Numbered from the stretch's first letter, positions 46,515 to 55,372 are shown. The stretch: 64,000 nucleotides of DNA from Marmoricola sp. (GCA_025964775.1 JAOPYE010000015.1:1-64000), one strand, 5' to 3'. Notes: a model not told the origin generated them from the letters alone. Made by a program: numbers and translations.

Positions 46515-47954
46515 TCAGCGATAGAGCTCGGGATCGGGCAGAAGCTCGTTCATCGAGCCTGTCCGGAACCCGAGCGGGTCGATCTCGACGACCTCGAACC
46601 CGGCCGCTTGGATCGCTGCCGTCACCGTCCCGTCCAGATCGCCGACCAGCTCACGGTCGATCTCGAGCCGCGCCCGGTCACCCAGGTCCCGCACCCGGAG
46701 GTTGCGCACAGTCAGCCCGAGCGCACCCAGCGCCTCCCGCGCGGCGGCCTCCGCACGCTCGACCCTCGCCAGGCGTTCCTCGGTGACCTCGACCCCGAAG
46801 GCGATCCGCGAGCTCAGACAGGCAGCCGCGGGCTTGTCCCAGGTCGGCAGCTCCCACTGGCGTGAGGCCGCACGGACCTGGGCCTTGGTCAGGCCGGCAT
46901 CCAGCAGCGGGGTGGCCGCACCGCGCTCGGCCGCGGCAGCGATCCCCGGCCGGAACCCGGTCCGCGCATCGTCGGCGTTGGTCCCGGTCGCGACGGCCGC
47001 AAAGCCGTGCTCGCGCGCCAGCGGACCGAGGACGTCGAGCAGCTCGGACTTGCAGAACGCGCACCGGTCGCCGGCGTTGGCGACGTACCCGGGCCGGGCC
47101 AGCTCGTCGGTCGCCGGCGTCAGGACCATGACGCCCAGGCTGCCGGCGAAGTCCAGCGCCGCCTGGCGTTCGGACAGCGGCAGCGACGGCGAGTACGCGG
47201 TGGCAGCGGCGACCTTGTCGGGGCCGAGTGCCCGGACCGCCGCGGCGAGCAGGAACGCCGAGTCCGCTCCCCCGCTGAACGCCACCATCAACGACTCATG
47301 ACGACGCAGGTCCGCCTCCAGGGCAGCGAGCCGCGTCTCCAGCAGGTATCCGGCGAGCCATTCCGGAAAGGCGGTGAGGTCGTCGAGGACGACGTCGGTC
47401 CCGGCCGCTTCGAGCTCCTCGCGACCGCAGCCACCGGTCAGGACCGAGACGCTCAGGATGCCCGCGGCCCGGGCTCCCTCGACGTCGTGGATGTGGTCGC
47501 CGACGTACATGATCGCCCCGTGCTCACGCAGCACCGCACCCTTGGCCTCACCCCAGACCCAGCCCTCGATGTGGTCGACGTCGAGCCCGAGGTGCTCGAC
47601 GTGGAGAAGCGCGTTCGGCGCGTACTTGCCGGTCACCAGCACGACCTTGCCGTGCTCCGCACGCACCGCTGCCAGCGACTCGTGAACTCCTGGCAACGTC
47701 GGCGTCGGCGGAACGGCATGCGTCGGGTAGAGCGATCGGAAGCGGTCGGCCGCGGGGGCGATCGCCTCCTCGGCCAGGTACGGCGCCAGCATCTGGTCCA
47801 GCGGCGGACCGAGCTTGTCGCTCATGGCAGCGGACGGGAACGCGACTCCCAGCTCGTGCCCGAGGGCGTCCAGGGTGGCGATGAAGCCGGGCACGGTGTC
47901 GATCAGGGTCATGTCGAGGTCGAACCCGATCACCAGCTCGCCCGCATCTCCCAT
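46515..47954 (-). CDS. HAD hydrolase fused to LarE-type sulfur transferase
   Basis: Protein of 479 residues. Residues 5-200 are a HAD phosphatase (FDLDMTLIDT, VVLVTGKYAPNAL, MYVGDHIHDVEGA). Residues 205-479 are an ATP-dependent sacrificial sulfur transferase: PP-loop AFSGGADSAFLL near 225-236, NAGDRCAFCKSEL near 293-305, and KPAAACLSSRI, whose cysteine (379) aligns by position with the sacrificed Cys176 of Lactobacillus LarE. LarE builds the nickel-pincer cofactor of lactate racemase; no larB or larC is nearby. The two parts are in one frame with no stop between; a fusion like this is unusual. A TAACCT box is seven bases before the ATG. Confidence 0.87.
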   Translation of the reverse strand: MGDAGELVIGFDLDMTLIDTVPGFIATLDALGHELGVAFPSAAMSDKLGPPLDQMLAPYLAEEAIAPAADRFRSLYPTHAVPPTPTLPGVHESLAAVRAEHGKVVLVTGKYAPNALLHVEHLGLDVDHIEGWVWGEAKGAVLREHGAIMYVGDHIHDVEGARAAGILSVSVLTGGCGREELEAAGTDVVLDDLTAFPEWLAGYLLETRLAALEADLRRHESLMVAFSGGADSAFLLAAAVRALGPDKVAAATAYSPSLPLSERQAALDFAGSLGVMVLTPATDELARPGYVANAGDRCAFCKSELLDVLGPLAREHGFAAVATGTNADDARTGFRPGIAAAAERGAATPLLDAGLTKAQVRAASRQWELPTWDKPAAACLSSRIAFGVEVTEERLARVERAEAAAREALGALGLTVRNLRVRDLGDRARLEIDRELVGDLDGTVTAAIQAAGFEVVEIDPLGFRTGSMNELLPDPELYR

Positions 47955-47961
47955 GAGGAGA

Positions 47962-47967
47962 AGGTTA
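47962..47967 (-). promoter_or_regulatory. -10 box TAACCT of the HAD-LarE gene
   Basis: TAACCT on the minus strand, seven bases before the ATG at 47954. No purine-rich site lies between, so a leaderless start is likely. Confidence 0.45.
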
Positions 47968-48028
47968 CGGTGCTGCACGGACAGCGTCGGACGCCCCCGA
48001 GGCGGCCGACAGACCCGGAGGTCGGCAC

Positions 48029-48589
48029 ATGCCACGGTTGATCTACTCCTACATCGCCTCGCTGGACGGGTACGTCGAGGACGCGGCCGGTACCTTCGAC
48101 TGGGCCGCGCCCGATGCCGAGGTCCATGCGTTCGTCAACGACCTGGAGCGCCCGATCGGCACCTATCTCTACGGCCGCCGGATGTACGAGACCATGCAGT
48201 ACTGGGAGACCGCGAGCACCGGCGTGGACCAGTCACCCGAGCACCGGGACTTCGCGGCGATCTGGCAGGCGGCGGAGAAGATCGTCTACTCACGCACCCT
48301 CGAGGCACCGACCAGCGCCCGGACCCGCATCGAGCACCACTTCGACCTCGACGCGGTCGCCGAGCTCAAGGCGGCTTCGGAGAGCGACCTCTCGGTCGGT
48401 GGCGCCGGACTCGCCCGCGAGGCACTCGCTGCCGGCCTGGTCGACGAGTGTCACGTGGTGCTGTGCCCGGTCGTGGTCGGCGGCGGCAAGCCGGCCCTGC
48501 CCGCCGACGTGCGGCTCCGGCTCGACCTCCTCGACGAACACCGCTTCGCCAGCGGAGTCGTGCATCTGCACTACGCGATCCGCAGCTGA
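48029..48589 (+). CDS. Dihydrofolate-reductase-fold (RibD C-terminal-like) protein
   Basis: Protein of 186 residues. YSYIASLDGYVEDAAG opens the fold; YLYGRRMYETM near residue 47 and SVGGAGLAREALAAGLVDECHVVLCPVVVGGGKP near 120-152 are the NADPH-binding marks of the RibD/DHFR-like group. No catalytic assignment; such proteins are common single genes in actinobacteria. A GGAGG ribosome site is eight bases before the ATG. Confidence 0.87.
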   Translation: MPRLIYSYIASLDGYVEDAAGTFDWAAPDAEVHAFVNDLERPIGTYLYGRRMYETMQYWETASTGVDQSPEHRDFAAIWQAAEKIVYSRTLEAPTSARTRIEHHFDLDAVAELKAASESDLSVGGAGLAREALAAGLVDECHVVLCPVVVGGGKPALPADVRLRLDLLDEHRFASGVVHLHYAIRS

Positions 48590-48631
48590 ACGGGCGTCGC
48601 GACGATCCCGCCGTGTGACATGCTTTTCCCC

Positions 48632-49567
48632 ATGCCCGAGCCCGTGCAGCAGCCGGTCCTGACTCCGCTGACCAGGTCTGCGATCTTCCTGGTGCTCGGC
48701 ATGGCTGCCGGTGGCGAGCAGGCGGTTCGCGATGTCCTGGCGGACCTCGCCGGCTTGCAACGGTCCGTCGCGATACGCGGCCACGGCGACAGCCTGGTCT
48801 GCGTCGCCGGGATCGGTACGACGGCCTGGGACCGGCTGTTCGCCGGCGCCCGACCGGCTGAGCTGCACCAGTTCCCCGAGATCGTCGGCGACGCCCACCA
48901 CGCAGTCTCGACGCCGGGCGACCTCCTGTTCCACCTCAGGGCCGAGAGCTTCGACCTGTGCTTCGAGCTCGCCACCCAGATCGTCAGTGCGCTGGGCGAT
49001 GCCGTCGAGGTGATCGACGAGGTGCAGGGCTTCGGCTACTTCGATCAACGCGACCTTCTCGGGTTCGTCGACGGCACCGAGAACCCGGCCGGCAGCGATG
49101 CGCTCCGTGCCGTGACCGTGGGTGCCGAGGACCCGGAGTTCGCGGGCGGCAGCTACGTGATGGTGCAGAAGTACCTGCACAACCTGGGCTCGTGGAACGC
49201 GCTGAGCACCGAGGAGCAGGAGCGCGTCGTCGGTCGCAGCAAGCTCAGCAACATCGAGATGCCCGACGACCTCAAGCCGGCCAACTCGCACGTGGCCCTC
49301 AACGTGATCGAGGACGAGCACGGAGAGCAGCTGCAGATCCTGCGCGACAACATGTCGTTCGGATCGTTCGAGGCAGGTGAGTTCGGCACGTACTACATCG
49401 CCTATGCACGAACTCCGGCCACGCCGGAACGCATGCTGCGCAACATGTTCATCGGCGATCCCGTCGGCAACCACGACAGGATCCTGGACTTCTCGACCGC
49501 GGTCACCGGGACGAGCTTCTTCGTCCCGACCGCCGACTTCCTGGGCAACCTTCCGCCGGCGCCCTGA
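48632..49567 (+). CDS. DyP-type haem peroxidase
   Basis: Peroxidase of 311 residues. GFVDGTENP near residues 144-152 holds the catalytic Asp147 (GXXDG motif), His220 (ANSHVALN) is the proximal haem ligand, and LRDNMSF gives the distal arginine. It uses hydrogen peroxide to oxidise dyes, phenols or other reductants; the short form resembles class B enzymes that are packed in encapsulin shells, but no encapsulin gene is here. The ATG at 48632 is preferred; an in-frame ATG at 48620 adds MLFP. No Tat signal. A hairpin follows the stop. Confidence 0.88.
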   Translation: MPEPVQQPVLTPLTRSAIFLVLGMAAGGEQAVRDVLADLAGLQRSVAIRGHGDSLVCVAGIGTTAWDRLFAGARPAELHQFPEIVGDAHHAVSTPGDLLFHLRAESFDLCFELATQIVSALGDAVEVIDEVQGFGYFDQRDLLGFVDGTENPAGSDALRAVTVGAEDPEFAGGSYVMVQKYLHNLGSWNALSTEEQERVVGRSKLSNIEMPDDLKPANSHVALNVIEDEHGEQLQILRDNMSFGSFEAGEFGTYYIAYARTPATPERMLRNMFIGDPVGNHDRILDFSTAVTGTSFFVPTADFLGNLPPAP

Positions 49568-49577
49568 GCGTTCTCAC

Positions 49578-49601
49578 CTCGGTGAGGGCTTGCTCACCGA
49601 G
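49578..49601. terminator. Hairpin terminator after the peroxidase
   Basis: CTCGGTGAG, loop GGCTTG, CTCACCGAG: nine perfect base pairs, ten bases after the peroxidase stop and before the GntR promoter. Confidence 0.65.
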
Positions 49602-49612
49602 CAGGTTCGTTC

Positions 49613-49618
49613 TATCGT
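49613..49618 (+). promoter_or_regulatory. -10 box TATCGT of the gntR-ABC operon
   Basis: TATCGT is followed by six bases and the GntR ATG at 49625. No ribosome site. Confidence 0.5.
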
Positions 49619-49641
49619 TTAACTATGACGTTAGATAAACG
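49616..49641. promoter_or_regulatory. GntR operator candidate over its own start
   Basis: CGTTTA and TAAACG, six perfect bases each, separated by 14 bases that contain the GntR start codon. It overlaps the -10 box, so bound GntR would block its own expression. Confidence 0.5.
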
Positions 49642-50116
49642 GATCAGCCCGAGTGGTTCGCCGTCGTCGCCGATCATGTTCACCCTCGATCCGACCTCCG
49701 GCGTTCCGACGTACCTCCAGCTCGTGCACCAGGTGGAGCACGCCCTGCGTCTGGGGTACCTCCAGCTCGGCGACCAGCTGCCGAAGGTCCGCGAGGTGGT
49801 CGCTGACCTCGCGATCAACCCGAACACCGTCCTGAAGGCCTACCGCGACCTGGAAGGCAAAGGCCTGACCGCCGGCCGACCGGGGCAGGGCACGTTCATC
49901 AAGGCAAGCCTCGACCAGATCGACCTTGCGGGCGTGACGGGGCTGCGGACCTCCCTGCTCGTCTGGCTGCGCGGAGCGGACGCGTCCGGGCTCGATCAGG
50001 ACGGCATCGTCGCGCTGTTCACGAGCACGCTCCGGGATTTTGTTGAGCGCCGCGAGACGGACACCTCTCGCGGCGTACCGGACGAGGGCGCGCAGGCCGG
50101 CGGAGGAGCAGCATGA
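49625..50116 (+). CDS. GntR-family (YtrA-like) regulator
   Basis: Regulator of 163 residues. The winged helix is LQLVHQVEHALRLGYLQLGDQLPKVREVVADLAINPNTVLKAYRDLEGKGL near residues 31-81, the YtrA-type form with a short C-terminal part. YtrA regulators control small ABC operons for antibiotic or cell-wall stress. Its stop overlaps the ATPase start by four bases. Confidence 0.87.
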   Translation: MTLDKRISPSGSPSSPIMFTLDPTSGVPTYLQLVHQVEHALRLGYLQLGDQLPKVREVVADLAINPNTVLKAYRDLEGKGLTAGRPGQGTFIKASLDQIDLAGVTGLRTSLLVWLRGADASGLDQDGIVALFTSTLRDFVERRETDTSRGVPDEGAQAGGGAA

Positions 50117-51000
50117 CCACCGTCATCGAGACCTGTGAGCTCGGCAAGAACTACGGCCGGGTGGTGGCCCTGACCGGCTGCACCCTCAGCGTTCCCGAGG
50201 GCCAGCTCGTCGCGCTGGTCGGCCCCAACGGCGCCGGGAAGAGCACCCTGCTCAACCTGGTGGTCGGGCTGGCGGCGCCGACCAGCGGCACGGTCTCCGT
50301 CCTCGACGGCGTCCCCGCCGGGTCACCGGCGGCGCTGGACGGGATCGCCTTCGTCGCACAGGACATGCCGCTCTACCGGCAGCTCTCGGCGCTCGACATG
50401 ATCCACCTCACGCGCAACCTCAACCAGCGATTCGACGACGCCTTCGCCCGCCGTCGGCTCGAGGACCTCGCCATTCCCGGGCGCCAGAAGACCGGGAAGC
50501 TGTCCGGGGGGCAGCGTGCGCAGCTCGCCCTCACCCTGGCGCTGGCGCGGCGGCCCCGGTTGCTGGTGCTCGACGAACCGACTGCTTCGCTCGACCCGCT
50601 GGCTCGTCACGACTTCATGGCGACCGTGATGACGGCCATGGCCGAGGACGGGGTCTCGGTCCTCCTGTCCTCGCACGTGCTCGCCGAGCTCGAGCGTGTA
50701 GCCGACCACCTCATCCTCATCTCGCACGGCCGGGTGCACCTGAACGGTGCGGTCGAGGACCTGCGCGAACGGCACCGCCTGGTCACAGGTCCCCGTGACC
50801 AGCCCGGCGACCCGGGGTGGCGAACCATCCAGCAGAGCAGTGCCGGCGTCCAGAGCCATCTCCTCGTGGAGGTGGCGAATCCCGGGCCACCCCCCTCGGG
50901 CTGGGAGGCCCGGCCGGTCAGCCTCGAGGAATTGACCATGGCCTACCTGCGTGAGGACGCCCGAACCGCACGCACCAGCACCCTGGAGGCGATCCGATGA
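50113..51000 (+). CDS. ABC transporter ATP-binding protein (bacteriocin/lantibiotic-type)
   Basis: ATPase of 295 residues: Walker A GPNGAGKST near 37-45, signature LSGGQRAQ near 136-143, Walker B LLVLDEPTASLD near 155-166. CcmA/BcrA type with an additional C-terminal 70 residues. It pairs with the permease whose start overlaps its stop by four bases. Confidence 0.9.
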   Translation: MTTVIETCELGKNYGRVVALTGCTLSVPEGQLVALVGPNGAGKSTLLNLVVGLAAPTSGTVSVLDGVPAGSPAALDGIAFVAQDMPLYRQLSALDMIHLTRNLNQRFDDAFARRRLEDLAIPGRQKTGKLSGGQRAQLALTLALARRPRLLVLDEPTASLDPLARHDFMATVMTAMAEDGVSVLLSSHVLAELERVADHLILISHGRVHLNGAVEDLRERHRLVTGPRDQPGDPGWRTIQQSSAGVQSHLLVEVANPGPPPSGWEARPVSLEELTMAYLREDARTARTSTLEAIR

Positions 51001-52040
51001 GTACGACGACCCTGGCAACGGTCCCGCCCCCGCAGGTACAGCCCATTCCCTGGCGCAGCCTTGCCTGGGTCATCTGGCGCCGGCAACGGACCACGACCCT
51101 CACCATCCTCGGCATCCTCGGGCTGCTCGCGATCTACCTGCTCGTGTCCGGACTTCAGATGCGCTCGGCGTGGAGCACGGTGCAGGCCTGCACCCCGGTG
51201 CACTCGAGCGCCTGTCAGTTCGCGTGGGAGAACTTCAGGAACGCACACTCCAACCCCGGCATCGTCAGCGCCGTCTTCATCTTCGCTCCGCTGCTCATCG
51301 GGGCGTTCGCCGGCGCACCGCTCATCGGCCGCGAGCTGGAGACCGGCACCTTCCGGTACGCCTGGACCCAGGGGGTCGGCCGCCTGCGCTGGGCCGTTGC
51401 CCTGCTGGTGCCCGGTGCGATCGCCGTCGCGGTGCTGACCGGCGCCTTCGGCGCACTCATCGCCTGGCACGACCACCCGCTCTGGGAGGCGGACGTCGCG
51501 AGCCGACTGCAGGCGAGTGAGTTCCCCACGACCGGGATCGCGATCGTCGGCTGGAGCCTGGCGGCCTTCTCGCTCGGGGTGCTGGCGGGCTACCTCTGGA
51601 GGCGCGTCGTGCCGGCGCTCGCCACGGCGATCGGGATCGGGTTCGGGCTGGCCCTGGCGACCTCCAAGCTCCGGTTCCGCTACATCGCGCCGTTGCGGAC
51701 CAAGAGCCTCGACTTCGTGACCGGCTCCCAGACCGTCCAGCAATGGTGGGAGAAGGCAGGAGCAGTCGTCAGCGGCCGGGATCTCAACATCGCGCTCCAG
51801 TCCGCCGGGATCCAGCAGATCGACGTCGGCAACGGCGGCAAGACCACGGTCACCGCGTCGCCGAGCAACGGCGTCGACCCGATCACGTACCTGCTCCAGC
51901 ACGGATACCAGCAATGGACGAGCTACCAACCGAGCAGCCGCTACTGGCAGTTCCAGTGGATCGAGTTCGGCTGGCTCACGGCCCTCGCGGTGCTCCTCCT
52001 GGCGGCGACGTTCCTGCTCATCCGCCGCCGGGACGCCTGA
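50997..52040 (+). CDS. ABC transporter permease
   Basis: Membrane protein of 347 residues with about six hydrophobic segments (first at 34-52, last at 321-340) and a large extracytoplasmic region at about 210-315 that lacks strong hydrophobicity (VSGRDLNIALQSAGIQQ...). Third gene of the GntR-ATPase-permease operon. Export or sensing of cell-envelope-active compounds is the likely role by family. Confidence 0.82.
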   Translation: MSTTTLATVPPPQVQPIPWRSLAWVIWRRQRTTTLTILGILGLLAIYLLVSGLQMRSAWSTVQACTPVHSSACQFAWENFRNAHSNPGIVSAVFIFAPLLIGAFAGAPLIGRELETGTFRYAWTQGVGRLRWAVALLVPGAIAVAVLTGAFGALIAWHDHPLWEADVASRLQASEFPTTGIAIVGWSLAAFSLGVLAGYLWRRVVPALATAIGIGFGLALATSKLRFRYIAPLRTKSLDFVTGSQTVQQWWEKAGAVVSGRDLNIALQSAGIQQIDVGNGGKTTVTASPSNGVDPITYLLQHGYQQWTSYQPSSRYWQFQWIEFGWLTALAVLLLAATFLLIRRRDA

Positions 52041-52080
52041 GCACACCCGCGCGACCAGCCGCCAAGGAGCCGTGCGGTCC

Positions 52081-53586
52081 TCAGGATCCCGGGCGCCGCG
52101 GTCGCAGGCGCGCGGCGGCGAAGATCACACCGCCGGCGACGACGGCGATCAGCGCGAGGATCCAGACCCACAGGCTGCTGTTTCCCGAAGGCGGCGACGC
52201 CGGCGGAGAGCTCGCCGACGTCCCTGCGATCGTCGGGTCGGCGGTCGGCGGATCCGTGGCGTTCGCGGTCGGTGTCGGGGTGGCGGCCGGTGCCGTGAAG
52301 GTGTGATCGGCGCCCGCGGTGGTGCCGTTCTGGTTGGTAGCCACCGCGCGGAAGTGGTACGTCGTACCGGCGACCAGACCGGTGATGGTGGCGTGGAACG
52401 CGACCGGGCCGTTGCCGGAACCGATGCCCTGCGCCGGGGTGTTGCTGCTGTAGGCCGAACTGCTGCCGTACTCGAAGGTGACGGTGGTGGCCGCACCGAA
52501 CGGATCGGCGGTGGCGTTGAGCGTGGCCGAGGTCGCCGTCAGCCCGGTCGCGCCGCCGGTCGCCGCCGTGGGTGGCTTGGTCGTGGTGAAGGTTCGGTCG
52601 GTGCCGTCGGTGCTTCCGTTCTGGCTCGTGGCGACCGCACGGTAGTGATAGGTCACGCCCGGGACCAGGCCGGTGAGATCGGCGTAGAACGTGATCGACG
52701 CGGTGCCGGACCCGACAGGCACCGCCGGGGTGGTGCTGCCGTAGGCCACGCTGGTTCCGTACTGGAAGTTCACGGTCGTCGCGGACCCTGACGGGTCGAC
52801 GGTGCCGGTGAGCGTCGCGGTGGTCTGCCGCACGGCGCTCGCGGCACCGGTCGTGACGCCGGACGCCCTGCCGGTGGTGAACGTGTTGTCGAAGCCGCGG
52901 ACGGTGCCGTTCTTGTTGGTGGCGACGGCGCGGTAGTGATAGGTCGTCCCCGGGATGAGCCCAGTGAGGCCGGCATGGAATCCGATCGACCCGGTGCCGG
53001 GGCCCACGGGGACTGGGGCAGTGTTGCTGCCGTACGCAGCGCTGATTCCGTACTGGAAGTTCACCGTGGTTGCGGACCCGGCGGGATTGACGGTGCCGGT
53101 GAGCGTCGCTCTGGTCTGCTGGACCGCGGTGGCGGCACCCGTCTCCACACTCGGAGGCATGGTCGTGCTGAAGGTGCTGCCGCCGTCGGTAATGCGACTT
53201 GTGTTGTAAGTGGCGACTGCGCGGAAGTGATACGTCGTCCCTGGGGCGAGACCGATGAGGTCCGCGTGAAACGGGAACGAGCCCGAAGTGGATCGGATGA
53301 CGGTCGTGACGGTCTTGTTGCTGTAACCGCTCGTGCCGTACTCGAAGTAGACCGTGGTCGCGGAGCCGTGGAGGTTGACGATCCCGTTGACCGTGGCCGA
53401 GGTGCTTTGCACCGTCGTCGCGCTTCCGGTAGTGACGGTAGGCGGACCCGGCGCCCGGGCGGCAGCAGCAGGAAGCGCGAGCAGGCAGAGCGCCAGCCAG
53501 AAAACAGCCGCCCAAGCGACGACGCTCAGGGGCCGCCCACCGTCTCGAGGACTTCTCATCCGGGCACCCTCCCTCCGCCGTGGCAT
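52081..53586 (-). CDS. Surface protein with four fibronectin-III-like repeats
   Basis: Protein of 501 residues: signal peptide (VVAWAAVFWLALCLLALPAAAA), four tandem repeats of about 95 residues each (from about 50 to 435), a Pro/Thr/Ala linker, a C-terminal hydrophobic helix (SLWVWILALIAVVAGGVIFAAA) and a basic tail RLRPRRPGS. Each repeat carries a TATLTGTV start, an FQYGTSVAYGS core and an LTGLVPGTTYHYRAVAT end. Membrane-anchored adhesin or stalk protein by architecture. A TAGACT box is five bases before the ATG at 53586, supporting it; an ATG nine codons later (53559) has a GGGAGGG ribosome site and is the alternative. Confidence 0.83.
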   Translation of the reverse strand: MPRRREGARMRSPRDGGRPLSVVAWAAVFWLALCLLALPAAAARAPGPPTVTTGSATTVQSTSATVNGIVNLHGSATTVYFEYGTSGYSNKTVTTVIRSTSGSFPFHADLIGLAPGTTYHFRAVATYNTSRITDGGSTFSTTMPPSVETGAATAVQQTRATLTGTVNPAGSATTVNFQYGISAAYGSNTAPVPVGPGTGSIGFHAGLTGLIPGTTYHYRAVATNKNGTVRGFDNTFTTGRASGVTTGAASAVRQTTATLTGTVDPSGSATTVNFQYGTSVAYGSTTPAVPVGSGTASITFYADLTGLVPGVTYHYRAVATSQNGSTDGTDRTFTTTKPPTAATGGATGLTATSATLNATADPFGAATTVTFEYGSSSAYSSNTPAQGIGSGNGPVAFHATITGLVAGTTYHFRAVATNQNGTTAGADHTFTAPAATPTPTANATDPPTADPTIAGTSASSPPASPPSGNSSLWVWILALIAVVAGGVIFAAARLRPRRPGS

Positions 53587-53591
53587 GCGAA

Positions 53592-53597
53592 AGTCTA
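53592..53597 (-). promoter_or_regulatory. -10 box TAGACT of the FN3 protein gene
   Basis: TAGACT is five bases (TTCGC) before the ATG at 53586. If transcription starts at that ATG, the gene is leaderless; the start at 53559 would otherwise use a 26-base leader. Confidence 0.45.
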
Positions 53598-53662
53598 GGT
53601 GCGGGCGCGGTCGTCGGGCGGCGGTCTGGAGAACATCGCCGCCGGCGCGCCGCGCCGGGAAC

Positions 53663-54490
53663 TCAGGCGGATGCGGGACTCGCCACCACTTCGAATGACC
53701 GGATGCGAGCCTCGATCGGTCCCGGCCCGAAATGGCGGAGCAGGGCGGCCTCGGCGATCGCGGTCGCGGTTGCCACGTTAAACGTGGGGTGAGCCTCGAT
53801 CTCGCCGCGCAGCGGGGTGCCTTGGCAGTAGGCGATCACCGCCTCCGAGACGGTGCTTCGACTGATCCCGTCGACCGGTGTGACTGTGACGTCCGCCAGC
53901 CCGGCGCGTTCGAGGTCGGCCCGGATCAGAGCCGGGTCGTGGTAGCCGTACGGGGTGCGGCTCAGGAAGGAGAGCGGGTTCTCGGGCGCCGCCTCGATCA
54001 GGGCCGCGGTGATGATCTGCGGAACCTCGTTGTTCTCGACCTTGTCCCACACGTTGAACAGGAACGCGCCGCCCGGCTTCAACACGCGTCGGGCCTCCCG
54101 GTAGCCCTGGACGCGGTCGGGGAAGAACATCGCCCCGAACTGGCAGACCACCACGTCGAAGCTGTCGTCGTCGAAGGGCAGGTCGAGCGCATCGGCCTGC
54201 TGCCACCGCACCCGCTCGTCATCGATCGTGCGAGCCGCGGTGTCCAGCATCGGTTGGTTGAGATCGGTGGCCGTGATGCTGGCACCGGGACAGGACGGCA
54301 CGAGCTCGCGGGTCAGCACCCCGGTGCCCGCCGCCGTCTCCAGCACGTCATGGGGTGTGCGCGCGCCGACGGCACCCGCCAGCCTCAGTGCCGCGGCGTG
54401 GAAGATCATCGGGACCAGCAACCGCTCGTAGATCTCCGGGATCTCGCCGGTGAACCGGGCATCCAGGCTCTCGTCGCTGGTTCCACTCAT
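53663..54490 (-). CDS. Class I SAM-dependent methyltransferase
   Basis: Protein of 275 residues of the Methyltransf_11 type. Motif I is VLETAAGTGVLTREL near residues 48-62, followed by ITATDLNQPMLD, WQQADALDLPFDDDSFDVVVCQFG and LKPGGAFLFNVWD. Substrate unknown. The ATG at 54490 is chosen; the frame extends further upstream without a conserved start. It is divergent from the next methyltransferase gene. Confidence 0.83.
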   Translation of the reverse strand: MSGTSDESLDARFTGEIPEIYERLLVPMIFHAAALRLAGAVGARTPHDVLETAAGTGVLTRELVPSCPGASITATDLNQPMLDTAARTIDDERVRWQQADALDLPFDDDSFDVVVCQFGAMFFPDRVQGYREARRVLKPGGAFLFNVWDKVENNEVPQIITAALIEAAPENPLSFLSRTPYGYHDPALIRADLERAGLADVTVTPVDGISRSTVSEAVIAYCQGTPLRGEIEAHPTFNVATATAIAEAALLRHFGPGPIEARIRSFEVVASPASA

Positions 54491-54561
54491 CTCGTGACCG
54501 TACTGCCGTTCGCTGCTTCCCGGCCATGCGCAGGGGCCTGCGCAGTCCCGGTCGTTGCTCC

Positions 54562-55347
54562 ATGATGGACACCATGCGCAGGCGCGAACGAACTCGGACA
54601 CCTCTGGGCGCCAGCAAGTCGCTCGTCGACGACCGCGTCGCCTTCACGCTCTACCGCCGCTTCTTCGGCGCCGAGGACATGCACTCCCACTACCGCTGGA
54701 ACGCTGTGGCACCGCTGATCGACCTCGATGCCACCCGCACCCTCGAAGTCGGCGGTGGAGACGGACGCATCAGCTTCGAAGTCGCCGCCCTGGGCCACAC
54801 CGCCCCGATCGTGATGACCGAGTTCGACCCCGCCTCCGTCAAGGAGGCCGTCGACATCAAGGCCGCGGGGGGCTTCACCCAGGTCGAGGTCTCCCAGCAG
54901 GACCTCCGCCAGCTCGCGGTCGGCGACGGGTTCGACCAGGTCCTGGCCATCGACGTCCTCGAACACATCGACGACGACGAGCTCGCGATCCGCCAGATCG
55001 CCCAGGCGCTGCGATCCGGCGGCCGCCTGGTCGTCTCCGTGCCGACGCCGCGATACCCGGTCATGTTCGGCCGCAGGTTCCACGAGCACCTCGGCCACGT
55101 GCGCGACGGCTACTACCTCGAGGACCTGGAACCGAAGCTCGCCGCCGCCGGCCTGAGGGTCGAGAGCCACCGCTACTACACCGGCGCCTGGGTCTCCCGG
55201 GCCTGTCGACTGTTCTACGGGCTTCGCATCCCGTACGTCGTCGGGGTCCTGTGGGCACCGCTGGTACGGCCGCTGCTCATGCATACCGAGCGGACAGCTC
55301 GCCGAGCCGAGGCGTGCAGCCTGGCACTGGTCGCCGTCAAGCCCTGA
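54562..55347 (+). CDS. Methyltransferase-domain protein
   Basis: Protein of 261 residues, Methyltransf_23-like. TRTLEVGGGDGRISFEVAALG near 59-79 is motif I, AIDVLEHIDDDEL is the acidic motif and SGGRLVVSVPTPRYP is motif III. A late hydrophobic region (LFYGLRIPYVVGVLWAPLVRPLL) could bind membrane lipids; this group often modifies lipids or glycans. Three in-frame ATGs lie close together (54562, 54565, 54574) and I cannot choose between them; the residue numbers count from 54562. Confidence 0.78.
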   Translation: MMDTMRRRERTRTPLGASKSLVDDRVAFTLYRRFFGAEDMHSHYRWNAVAPLIDLDATRTLEVGGGDGRISFEVAALGHTAPIVMTEFDPASVKEAVDIKAAGGFTQVEVSQQDLRQLAVGDGFDQVLAIDVLEHIDDDELAIRQIAQALRSGGRLVVSVPTPRYPVMFGRRFHEHLGHVRDGYYLEDLEPKLAAAGLRVESHRYYTGAWVSRACRLFYGLRIPYVVGVLWAPLVRPLLMHTERTARRAEACSLALVAVKP

Positions 55348-55372
55348 GGGTCTCGATCGCACGGCCGCTGGT

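Noticed and set aside
48632-49567. DyP peroxidase as encapsulin cargo
   Set aside because: No encapsulin shell gene is adjacent and I do not see a C-terminal cargo-loading peptide after LPPAP.
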